Assembly: GCA_946534455.1 (NCBI GenBank)
Contig: CAMNCR010000095.1
Location: 1 to 9,048, forward strand
Source: an uncultured Clostridia bacterium
GTDB lineage: Bacteria > Bacillota > Clostridia > Christensenellales > Aristaeellaceae
Reading direction: 5' to 3'
DNA length: 9,048 nucleotides
Made by a program: the position numbers and the translations under genes. Numbering within the stretch: the first letter of the stretch is position 1; every line of letters starts with the position of its first letter. This document shows, piece by piece, positions 1 through 5,925 of this stretch. The notes beneath the pieces were generated by a model. It did not search any database. It was not told the origin of the DNA and worked only from the letters and a program-made list of their open reading frames with translations.

Positions 1-2
1 AA

Positions 3-239
3 AACGACAGGAAGGATAATAGCTCAAGGGGTCTGCCGCTCGGCCTGTGCATCGGAATTGCGATCGGAACAGCGATTGGCGCAGCAACGCAAAACATGGG
101 AACATGGATGCCCATCGGGATCTCTGTGGGGCTGTGCCTGGGCCTTGTGCTGGGTCGTCAAAAACCCGACGATCCCGATGATCCCGAAGATCCCGAAGAT
201 CCCGAAGATCCCGAAGATCCGGCGAACGATCAGCAGTAG
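3..239 (+). CDS. Small glycine-zipper membrane protein, C-terminal part (5' end outside window)
   Basis: Reading frame 3 is open from the window start to a TAG at 237-239, giving 78 visible residues, so the start lies upstream. The visible part has two short hydrophobic Gly-rich stretches (roughly residues 9-28 and 34-51) with GxxxG-type spacing, such as CIGIAIGTAIGAA and GLCLGLVLG. They are joined by an N-M-G-T-W-M-P turn. This pattern is seen in small glycine-zipper membrane proteins of Firmicutes whose function is unknown. The C-terminus is a hydrophilic acidic tail of Pro-Asp/Glu-Asp triplets (residues 55-72) encoded by a 9-bp tandem repeat. It lies 85 bases upstream of the polyferredoxin gene on the same strand, with no convincing terminator between them. 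Function cannot be assigned. It is unlikely to be a shadow frame, because hydrophobic and charged segments are cleanly separated and nothing better overlaps. Confidence 0.6.
   Translation, partial: NDRKDNSSRGLPLGLCIGIAIGTAIGAATQNMGTWMPIGISVGLCLGLVLGRQKPDDPDDPEDPEDPEDPEDPANDQQ
165..218 (+). repeat. 9-bp tandem repeat encoding Pro-(Asp/Glu)-Asp
   Basis: Six consecutive 9-bp units (CCC-GAC/GAT/GAA-GAT) run without interruption. The last four are identical (CCCGAAGAT) and the first two differ only in the middle codon. The array lies in frame in the acidic tail of the membrane protein above, so copy-number changes would keep the reading frame. Confidence 0.9.
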
Positions 240-324
240 ACATCCGGTTTTCCGTTTTTCCGGCTGAGACAATCTTTTTGATGGACATGAGCAGACGACC
301 CTCGGGAGGGGCGGAGGTGGGAAC

Positions 325-1143
325 ATGAAGAAGTACATGATGCCGATCATCATGCTGCTTGTCTTTGAAACGGTCGCAATAACCCTATGGCTGACAAAGG
401 ACAACCTGTTTTATCTGCTCAATTTCAGCTACATCGGCCTGTCCGTTTCGCTGGGCGTCTTCCTGTTTATCCGAAAATACAGGTATGCCAGGCGCGTGGT
501 TCAGCTGCTGGTCGGGCTGTACATGCTGGTCTATCTCGGATTGATCTGCAATGAAAATATGCAGATCGAAGGCTTCTGGTATTATCTGTTTACCGGCGTG
601 TTTGAGGCGGCCACCATCCATTATGCGGTGGCCAAAATCTTCGGACCCCTGATCTTCGGGCGCGGATGGTGCGGATATGCCTGCTGGACGGCCATGGTGC
701 TGGATTTCCTGCCTTTTAAGGTGCCGGAGCAGCCGCGGAGAAAGCTGGGGTGGATCCGGTATATCACCTTTGCGGCCTCGCTCCTCTTTGTGGCGGCCCT
801 GTTCCTTGCGCATGCGGGGAACATGGAGAGAATCATGTTCTGGGCCTTTATCATTGGCAACGTTCTGTATTATGCGGCAGGGATCATCCTGGCCTTTGTC
901 TTCCGGGATAACCGGGCTTTCTGCAAATACATCTGTCCGATTACGGTTTTTCTGAAGCCGATGAGTTATTTTTCCCTCATCCGTGTCAAATGCGACAGGG
1001 AGAAGTGCATCTCCTGCGGGAAATGCAAACGTGTCTGCCCGATGAACGTGGATGTGACGGACAATTCACGGAAACGTGAAAACGGAACGGAATGTATCCT
1101 GTGCATGGAGTGCGTCAGGAACTGTCCGAAAGGAGCCTTATGA
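325..1143 (+). CDS. NapH-like membrane polyferredoxin, 4Fe-4S binding protein
   Basis: This 272-residue protein is predicted to pass electrons between the membrane quinol level and a soluble redox partner. About six hydrophobic helices can be seen (near residues 5-23, 29-50, 57-75, 84-105, 146-163 and 170-192). Two membrane-side cysteine pairs typical of the NapH/CcoG group are present: G-R-G-W-C116-G-Y-A-C120, and F-C200-K-Y-I-C204-P. The C-terminus carries two ferredoxin motifs, C228-x2-C231-x2-C234-x3-C238-P and C257-x2-C260-x2-C263-x3-C267-P, enough for two 4Fe-4S clusters. The start is supported by GGAGGTGG at 313-320. The protein ends five residues after the last cysteine, which is short but not unusual. 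The hydrolase and the C_GCAxxG protein follow on the same strand. The fold and cofactor are clear; the electron donor and acceptor are unknown. This is not necessarily NapH itself, as no nap genes are nearby. Confidence 0.9.
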   Translation: MKKYMMPIIMLLVFETVAITLWLTKDNLFYLLNFSYIGLSVSLGVFLFIRKYRYARRVVQLLVGLYMLVYLGLICNENMQIEGFWYYLFTGVFEAATIHYAVAKIFGPLIFGRGWCGYACWTAMVLDFLPFKVPEQPRRKLGWIRYITFAASLLFVAALFLAHAGNMERIMFWAFIIGNVLYYAAGIILAFVFRDNRAFCKYICPITVFLKPMSYFSLIRVKCDREKCISCGKCKRVCPMNVDVTDNSRKRENGTECILCMECVRNCPKGAL

Positions 1144-1212
1144 CAGCTTCCGATACGAATTTCAAGTGAATCAGCTGATGACAAATCAGGATCCGGTGAG
1201 GGGGTGAAGGCC

Positions 1213-1959
1213 ATGCGGTTTCAGGAGTACGGACCGGAGCAGAAGGAAACGATCCTGTTGCTTCACGGCGGCGGATTGTCATGGTGGAACTATCGGGAGG
1301 CGGCAGAGCTGCTTCAGACAGAATACCACATCATTCTGCCCATTCTGGACGGACACGCCGGAAGCGATCGCCCCTTTACAACGATTGAAGAAAATGCCTC
1401 CGAGATCATTTCCTTTATCGATCAGCACATGAATGGCTCAGTGCTTCTGATCGGCGGCCTTTCGCTCGGCGGGCAGGTTTTGCTTGAAATGCTGTCACAG
1501 CGCAAAGACATCTGTTCCTGCGCGCTGGTCGAAAGCGCATCCGTCATTCCATCCAGGCTGACCCATGCGCTGATTGCTCCGACCTTCGGCCCCACCTACG
1601 GACTCATCAGAAACCGAAGCTTTGCCAGGATGCAGTTCCGGTCCCTGCACATGAAAAACGATCTTTTTGAAGAATATTACCGGGATACCTGCCGGATCCG
1701 GAAGCAGGACATGATCGCTTTTCTGAAAGCAAGCACGTCCTATACGCTGAAGGATGCCTTCAGCGAATCCGCTGCGGAGATCCATGTTTATGCCGGAGAC
1801 AGGGAAACCGGATCGATCCGGCGCTCGGCACAAACCATCTGCAGAGTGCGCCCGGCCTGCAGGCTCCATTGGATGAGCGGCTTTCGGCATGGGGAATTTT
1901 CCATCCATCATGCGGACCGGTATTCGGACGCCCTGCGGCAAATCATCCGAAACCGCTGA
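1213..1959 (+). CDS. Alpha/beta-fold hydrolase
   Basis: A 248-residue protein with a classic alpha/beta-hydrolase layout. It has an oxyanion-hole motif L-H18-G-G-G near the N-terminus, a nucleophile elbow G82-L-S84-L-G86-G, an acid in Y-A-G-D196 and a histidine in R-H226-G-E near the C-terminus. Serine, aspartate and histidine in this order make a complete catalytic triad. A cap-like insertion lies around residues 120-180. No signal peptide is visible, so it is probably cytoplasmic. Substrate is unknown; esterases, lactonases and small-molecule hydrolases share this pattern. The frame is also open to a GTG at 1204, but AGGGGGTG at 1199-1206 is well placed for the ATG at 1213, so I chose that. 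It follows the polyferredoxin by about 70 bases and is probably co-transcribed with it. Confidence 0.85.
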   Translation: MRFQEYGPEQKETILLLHGGGLSWWNYREAAELLQTEYHIILPILDGHAGSDRPFTTIEENASEIISFIDQHMNGSVLLIGGLSLGGQVLLEMLSQRKDICSCALVESASVIPSRLTHALIAPTFGPTYGLIRNRSFARMQFRSLHMKNDLFEEYYRDTCRIRKQDMIAFLKASTSYTLKDAFSESAAEIHVYAGDRETGSIRRSAQTICRVRPACRLHWMSGFRHGEFSIHHADRYSDALRQIIRNR

Positions 1960-2018
1960 ATGCCGGCCTGCCGGGACGCTGAGGGAACGGAAATCGGGAT
2001 GGGCCGGGGAGAAAAGCC

Positions 2019-2108
2019 GTGAAACGGAAGGCAGTCCAGGTGAACAGATATGAAGACCCGGAAGCACTTCGGGAATACTGTCAAGAGGATTTGGGAGGTT
2101 ATCAATGA
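2019..2108 (+). CDS. Possible 29-residue ORF overlapping the next start
   Basis: A frame beginning with GTG at 2019 runs 29 codons and ends in TGA at 2106-2108, overlapping the ATG of the C_GCAxxG gene as ATGA. A purine-rich GGGGAGA (about 2007-2013) lies at a plausible distance before the GTG. The peptide is hydrophilic and acidic, with R-Y-E-D-P-E-A-L-R-E-Y-C-Q-E-D in the middle, which reads like genuine protein. I do not recognise it. It could be a coupled leader peptide, the C-terminal remnant of a decayed gene, or chance. The in-frame stop upstream is at 1980-1982, so the frame cannot extend into the hydrolase. Confidence 0.3.
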   Translation: MKRKAVQVNRYEDPEALREYCQEDLGGYQ

Positions 2109-2521
2109 GCAAATATACTGATCTGGCCATGGAGCGCCGCAGTCAGTTCACTTCCGGGGGAAAACCGGCCTGGAACTGCTGCCAGTCCGTGGTGTCCGTA
2201 TTTGCGCGGGATGCTGGATACGATGAGGATACCTGTATGAAGGCCGCCACCTATTTCCGCGGCGGGATGCAGATGGGTTCCGTCTGCGGCGCGGTGACTG
2301 GCAGCCTGCTGGCCCTGGGCCTGGCCGGCGTGGAGGATCCGCAGGCAGCCAATGACCTGATCCGGAAGGTCCGGGATCATCATCAGGGCATGATCAACTG
2401 CAGGGATCTGCTCCGAATCAACGCGGAAAACGGTGGAGAGAAAATGCCGCACTGCAACGCCATGATCCGCGAATGCATCGGATATGTGGAGGAGATCCTC
2501 CGGGAGAAGGGGAAGCTGTAA
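2105..2521 (+). CDS. C_GCAxxG_C_C family redox-type protein
   Basis: This 138-residue cytoplasmic protein matches the C_GCAxxG_C_C family, a group of probable redox proteins of unknown reaction. The conserved pieces appear in order. First is an N-C25-C26 pair near the N-terminus, then F-R-G-G-M-Q-M-G-S-V-C61-G-A-V-T-G66 with the CGAxxG core, then L-A-L-G-L, and finally single cysteines at C99, C117 and C124. C44 is an extra cysteine. Length is normal for the short soluble form, and there is no Tat signal or membrane helix. The start at 2105 is supported by GGGAGG at 2093-2098. It lies downstream of a 4Fe-4S membrane protein, which suggests but does not prove that it exchanges electrons or thiols with that protein. 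It ends 88 bases before the convergent repressor gene. Confidence 0.85.
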   Translation: MSKYTDLAMERRSQFTSGGKPAWNCCQSVVSVFARDAGYDEDTCMKAATYFRGGMQMGSVCGAVTGSLLALGLAGVEDPQAANDLIRKVRDHHQGMINCRDLLRINAENGGEKMPHCNAMIRECIGYVEEILREKGKL

Positions 2522-2609
2522 GCATGCCCGGAATCGCATCTGTCAACAGCGTTTTGCCGCCTGGATGAGGCGAAGAAGGCGACAGGAGCGGGGCGACGAA
2601 AGCCCTCTG

Positions 2610-3650
2610 CTATGGCGCTTCGTGCTTCGTACTCTTCCGCCATACGGGATTGGTGCGGATATGCGTCCAGGAGTACGGCAGCTCCGGGTTGCCGATGCGG
2701 GCCAGGAGCGTGTCCGCGGCCATGCGGCCAATATCAACGCTGGGGATCTGCACCGTAGTCAGCGCCGGATCCACCAGAGCCGATTGAGAAGTGCCGTCAA
2801 AGCCGGTGACCATGATGTCGTCGGGAATGGACAGGCCTTTTTTCTTGAGGGCGCTCATCAGATGGATAGCCAGATAGTCGTTGGCACAGATAAAGGCGTC
2901 AGGCAGCTCGGGCATATGGTTCATCTGATCGATCAGCCAGTCCGGTTCATTATAGGGAGAATCGTCCGGCGCAAGGATGCAAAGCCGCTCATCCAGCGGA
3001 AGACCCGCCTGCTCCATGCCCATCCGGAAGCCAAACCAGCGCTCATAAAAACTGCCGCAGTGGTTCCTGTCGCCCACAAAGCCGAGCCGGCGCGCCCCGA
3101 GGGCAATGAGCCGCTTCGTGACAATACTGATGCTGGCCACGTTCTCCATGGATACAAAGTCACAGGGGTACGGGCGGATGATGGCGTGCGCCGGGCTGTC
3201 GATCACAATGGTGGGCAGGTTCAGGCCGCAGATCATATTCAGATAGTCGCTGTCAAACAGCTCAATCGCCACGATACCCGCCATCTGCTCGGGAAAAAAG
3301 TGGGACGGCAGCTGTTTATTCCGCAGCTCTTCCGCGGAAATCTCAAACATGCGCAGGGTATAGCCCGCCCGGCAGATCTGATCGGTGAATGATGTGACGA
3401 AATAAGTGCCGAAATGATAATCCACAGGCATGTTGCTGGTGAGCAGCGCAATACTGCCGCCGCTTGGCCGTGGCTGAGCCGGCACTTCATCCGCCGGAAG
3501 CCCGTAGCCCAGCTCGCTGGCTTTCTGCAGGATCAAGGCGCGTGTGGAGGGCGGTACGGCGCCGCGGCTGTTGAACACCTTGGATACTGTATTCCTGGAG
3601 AGACCGCAGGCATCAGCGATATCCTGCATGGTAACCCGCTTGCTTGGCAT
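2610..3650 (-). CDS. LacI-family transcriptional repressor
   Basis: A 346-residue DNA-binding regulator. The N-terminal LacI helix-turn-helix is clear (residues 6-27, V-T-M-Q-D-I-A-D-A-C-G-L-S-R-N-T-V-S-K-V-F-N), followed by the third helix ending at L-G-Y. A periplasmic-binding-protein-like sensor domain occupies about residues 66-335, including I-C-A-N-D-Y-L-A-I and G-F-D-G-T typical of the family. The linker (residues 50-65) is proline-rich and lacks the usual hinge helix. The frame extends to an ATG at 3677, but I chose the ATG at 3650. The protein then begins M-P-S-K-R-V-T-M, a normal LacI N-terminus. AAAGG lies upstream at a rather long 11-nt spacing. The best promoter would start transcription near 3671, downstream of the 3677 codon. 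Divergent from a sugar transporter operon, it is the likely regulator of that operon and of itself. Confidence 0.88.
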   Translation of the reverse strand: MPSKRVTMQDIADACGLSRNTVSKVFNSRGAVPPSTRALILQKASELGYGLPADEVPAQPRPSGGSIALLTSNMPVDYHFGTYFVTSFTDQICRAGYTLRMFEISAEELRNKQLPSHFFPEQMAGIVAIELFDSDYLNMICGLNLPTIVIDSPAHAIIRPYPCDFVSMENVASISIVTKRLIALGARRLGFVGDRNHCGSFYERWFGFRMGMEQAGLPLDERLCILAPDDSPYNEPDWLIDQMNHMPELPDAFICANDYLAIHLMSALKKKGLSIPDDIMVTGFDGTSQSALVDPALTTVQIPSVDIGRMAADTLLARIGNPELPYSWTHIRTNPVWRKSTKHEAP

Positions 3651-3677
3651 GCTGCATTCTACCTTTCTGTTTTTCAT

Positions 3678-3706
3678 ATTGTAACACTGTAAAGCGAATC
3701 ATGCAA
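3678..3706 (-). promoter_or_regulatory. Probable promoter of the LacI-family gene
   Basis: On the minus strand a TTGCAT (-35, 3701-3706) and a TACAAT (-10, 3678-3683) are 17 bases apart. The -10 matches the vegetative consensus in five of six bases; the -35 is weak, at three of six. Transcription would begin near 3671. The candidate operator 3708-3722 lies directly upstream of the -35 element, and another TGTAAA hexamer lies in the spacer, which fits autoregulation. Confidence 0.45.
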
Positions 3707-3707
3707 G

Positions 3708-3722
3708 TTTACACAATGTAAA
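3708..3722. promoter_or_regulatory. Candidate operator: TTTACA-CAA-TGTAAA inverted repeat
   Basis: A perfect 6-bp inverted repeat with a 3-bp centre (TTTACACAATGTAAA) lies in the divergent region next to the repressor promoter. LacI-family proteins are dimers that bind such symmetric sites near their own genes. The halves face outward compared with the common TGTAAA-CG-TTTACA type of LacI operator, and there is no central CG. Assignment to this regulator is inference. Confidence 0.5.
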
Positions 3723-3813
3723 TATCCATTACATGCCATAAGACTGAAACATGAATAATATGCGACATATCGACTAATTATCGTCCAGAATGCACATAGA
3801 TGGCCATTTGATG

Positions 3814-3842
3814 TTGACAGACTGTAAATTATAATGTAAAAT
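3814..3842 (+). promoter_or_regulatory. Vegetative-type promoter of the transporter operon
   Basis: A perfect TTGACA (3814-3819) and a TAAAAT (3837-3842, five of six matches) are separated by exactly 17 bases, giving a strong sigma-A-type promoter with transcription starting near 3849. TGTAAA hexamers lie in the spacer (3823-3828), at the edge of the -10 (3835-3840) and just after the predicted start (3855-3860), positions where a bound repressor would block RNA polymerase. A TATAAT at 3830-3835 is also present but pairs only with a poorer -35 (TTGATG, 3808-3813). Confidence 0.7.
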
Positions 3843-3848
3843 GCAAAC

Positions 3849-4021
3849 AGTCGATGTAAACTTGCCTGGCTCCCTGCGTTCAGGGGCAATGGCACAATCA
3901 GCAAACTGGATTTCCAATATGTAAAGCAATGCCTGAACCCGCCGGTTCGAGGAAAGGAGGTCTGTCAGAATCGGCATCACTGTTTCCTGAGTCTTCACCA
4001 ATCCTACTAAGGAGGGAAAAC
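3849..4021 (+). promoter_or_regulatory. Structured 5' leader of the transporter operon
   Basis: About 170 bases lie between the predicted transcription start and the lplB start codon, with no supported gene. GTTCAGG (3878-3884) can pair with CCTGAAC (3932-3938), while part of the same right arm can instead form GAACC-CGCC-GGTTC (3935-3948). These two helices exclude each other. A perfect ribosome-binding sequence AAAGGAGGT (3953-3961) has no ATG, GTG or TTG at a usable distance. I do not recognise a known riboswitch or T-box, and no terminator hairpin with a T-run is present. Confidence 0.35.
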
Positions 4022-4993
4022 ATGCAAGGCGCAAGCAAGGTCTCTGCCGCAGCGGTGCGGCAAAAACCGGAGAAGACGGACTGGGGAAAGAAACTGCGGA
4101 ACTTTCAGGAGAACTGCCCGTATCTCCTGATGATCCTCCCCGCAATCCTGGTTGTCTTCCTGTTTAATTACCTGCCCATCTATGGCGTACTGATCGCTTT
4201 CCAGGATTTTATGCCCGGCGATCCGATCTTCTCCGCCGACACGATTTGGGTAGGCTTTGAGAACTTCACCCGTTTCTTCAACGATGTACAGTTCTGGCCC
4301 CTGATGAAGAACACCTTCCTGCTGTGCATCATCGGCTTTGTGATCGGCTTCCCGCTGCCTATCCTTGTGTCTCTTGCGCTGAACGCGCTGAAGCGCAAGA
4401 AGGCGGGAAAGGTTTTCCAGACGATCTATACCGCGCCGCATTTTATCTCGCTGGTCGTGCTGGTCGGTATGCTGCAGCTGTTCTTCGGCCGCTACGGTCT
4501 GGTCAATAATCTGGCAGCCAGTCTTGGCGCGGAACGCGTATCCTACTTCCTGGAGAGCTCCGCTTTCCGGCCTATGTACATCCTCTCCAGCAACTGGCAG
4601 GACTTCGGCTGGAGCGCGGTGATCTACATCGCGGCCCTGTCAAATGTCGACCCGGTGCAGCACGAGGCAGCCATGATCGATGGCGCGACCCGCTTCCAGC
4701 GGGTGCTGCATGTGGATATTCCCGCAATCATGCCCATGATCAGCGTGATGCTGATCATGTCCATCGGCGGCCTGATGGGGGTCGGTTATGAAAAGGCCCT
4801 GCTGATGCAGACCGACGGCAACCTGGCTGTCAGTGAGCTGATCGCGACCTACGTGTACAAGCGCGGTCTGACCGGCGTGCCGGATCAGGCGTACGCTACC
4901 GCGATCGGTCTGTTCAACTCCGTGATCAACGTGGTGCTGCTGATCATCGCCAACACGACATCCAAGCGCTTCTCCGAGAATTCGCTGTGGTAA
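4022..4993 (+). CDS. lplB: Sugar ABC transporter permease, LplB type
   Basis: A 323-residue inner-membrane permease of the CUT1 carbohydrate ABC transporter group. After a basic cytoplasmic N-terminus, the first membrane helix runs about residues 34-60 (Y-L-L-M-I-L-P-A-I-L to the L-P-I-Y-G segment typical of LplB proteins), with five or so more helices following. The cytoplasmic coupling loop carries the EAA motif at about residues 215-234 (E-A-A-M-I-D-G-A-T-R-F through I-P-A-I-M-P), which docks onto the ATPase. The frame is open back to an ATG at 3929, but AAGGAGGG at 4009-4016 sits just before the ATG at 4022, and the upstream extension has no family character. It is the first gene of a tight operon with its partner permease and binding protein. 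The transported sugar is unknown; relatives carry oligo- or aldouronate-type saccharides. Confidence 0.93.
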   Translation: MQGASKVSAAAVRQKPEKTDWGKKLRNFQENCPYLLMILPAILVVFLFNYLPIYGVLIAFQDFMPGDPIFSADTIWVGFENFTRFFNDVQFWPLMKNTFLLCIIGFVIGFPLPILVSLALNALKRKKAGKVFQTIYTAPHFISLVVLVGMLQLFFGRYGLVNNLAASLGAERVSYFLESSAFRPMYILSSNWQDFGWSAVIYIAALSNVDPVQHEAAMIDGATRFQRVLHVDIPAIMPMISVMLIMSIGGLMGVGYEKALLMQTDGNLAVSELIATYVYKRGLTGVPDQAYATAIGLFNSVINVVLLIIANTTSKRFSENSLW

Positions 4994-5007
4994 GGAGGAA
5001 TTAGAAT

Positions 5008-5925
5008 ATGACTGTCAGGAATCCTTCCATCAAGCCCCGGAACAATGCGCTGAAGGACACCCGGGGAGATAAGATTTTCTTCGTCATCAACGCCATCTTC
5101 CTGGGGCTGCTGGCGCTGATCATCCTGTACCCGCTGTACTTCATCGTGATCGCATCCTTCTCCGATCCGGACGCCGTGCTGGGAGGCCAGGTGGTGCTCG
5201 CTCCGGTGAACATCACCTTTGAAGGCTATGAGAAGGTGTTTCAGCGCCAGGATATCTGGAACGGCTACTGGAACACCATCTGGTATACCGTCGTCACCGT
5301 TGTCCTGGCTCTGGCGGTCACCATCCCTGCCGGCTGGGGCCTGAGCCGCAAGACGACCCCCGGCAAGAAGTTCTGGATGCTGTATTTCATCATCCCCATG
5401 TTCTTCGGCGGCGGCCTGATCCCGTTCTACAACGTGATGAGCGGCCTGAAGCTGATCAACTCTCCCTGGGCGGTGATCCTGCCGGCTATTATGTCGGTAT
5501 GGAACCTGTTCATGACCAAGACCTTCTTTGAATCCTCCATTCCGGAAGGCATGCTGGAGGCAGCCCGCATCGACGGCGCGGGCAAATTCCGCACCTTCTT
5601 CTCGATCGTGCTGCCCCTGTCCAAGGCGATTATCGCCGTCATGGCGCTGTACTATGCCGTGGGTCAGTGGAACAGCTACTTCAACGCCATGATCTTCCTG
5701 CAGGATGAGAGCAAATATCCTCTGCAGCTGGTGCTGAAGGAGATTCTGATTGCTTCGGAGAGCACTGTGGGCGGCAGCGGTGAAACCATTCTGCAGCAGT
5801 ACCGCCTGGCCAACCAGCTGAAGTATGTTTCCGTGATTGTCTCCAGCCTGCCGGTGCTCTGTCTGTATCCCTTCGTCCAGAAATACTTTGCTCAGGGCGT
5901 CATGATCGGCTCCCTGAAGGGCTAA
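5008..5925 (+). CDS. ytcP: Sugar ABC transporter permease, YtcP/LplC type
   Basis: A 305-residue second permease that pairs with the LplB-type subunit to form the membrane channel. The first helix spans about residues 23-50 and is followed by the F-S-D-P-D-A-V segment common in this family, then five further helices. The EAA motif begins at E184 (E-A-A-R-I-D-G-A-G-K-F through L-P-L-S-K-A). The protein ends in V-M-I-G-S-L-K-G, a characteristic C-terminus of this family. The ribosome binding site AAGGAGGAA (4992-5000) overlaps the stop codon of lplB, so the two genes are probably translationally coupled and made in equal amounts. No nucleotide-binding subunit is encoded here; such systems usually share an MsmX-like ATPase encoded elsewhere. 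Confidence 0.93.
   Translation: MTVRNPSIKPRNNALKDTRGDKIFFVINAIFLGLLALIILYPLYFIVIASFSDPDAVLGGQVVLAPVNITFEGYEKVFQRQDIWNGYWNTIWYTVVTVVLALAVTIPAGWGLSRKTTPGKKFWMLYFIIPMFFGGGLIPFYNVMSGLKLINSPWAVILPAIMSVWNLFMTKTFFESSIPEGMLEAARIDGAGKFRTFFSIVLPLSKAIIAVMALYYAVGQWNSYFNAMIFLQDESKYPLQLVLKEILIASESTVGGSGETILQQYRLANQLKYVSVIVSSLPVLCLYPFVQKYFAQGVMIGSLKG

Larger units (their letters stand above)
3703..3865. repeat. 11-bp inverted repeat pair in the divergent regulatory region
   Basis: GCAAGTTTACA at 3703-3713 is repeated exactly, in inverted orientation, as TGTAAACTTGC at 3855-3865. One copy overlaps the -35 of the repressor promoter; the other lies just after the predicted start of the transporter transcript. 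The centres are about 152 bases apart. Each copy contains one TGTAAA/TTTACA hexamer. The placement suggests paired regulator sites, one per promoter. Confidence 0.5.

Noticed and set aside
250..310. Terminator or hairpin between the small membrane protein and the polyferredoxin gene
   Set aside because: Only a 4-bp CCGG/CCGG pairing and a 4-bp CCCT/AGGG hairpin were found; both are too weak to call.
1960..2022. 20-codon ORF directly after the hydrolase stop (TGA-ATG)
   Set aside because: It is very short, Gly-rich, without its own ribosome site, and overlaps the better 2019-2108 frame.
2558..2572. Terminator between the convergent genes (CGCCT-GGATG-AGGCG)
   Set aside because: The stem is only 5 bp and neither strand has a T-run after it, so an intrinsic terminator cannot be supported.
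2484..3392. Plus-strand frame of 302 codons opposite the LacI-family gene
   Set aside because: It is antisense to a clear helix-turn-helix and sensor domain, and its translation is Arg-rich with no recognisable fold.
3688..3701. cre-like catabolite repression site (TGTAAAGCGAATCA)
   Set aside because: The outer bases fit, but the essential central CG is replaced by GC, giving two core mismatches.
3929..4021. N-terminal extension of lplB from an upstream ATG
   Set aside because: No ribosome site precedes 3929, the added residues do not look like the family, and a strong site precedes the ATG at 4022.
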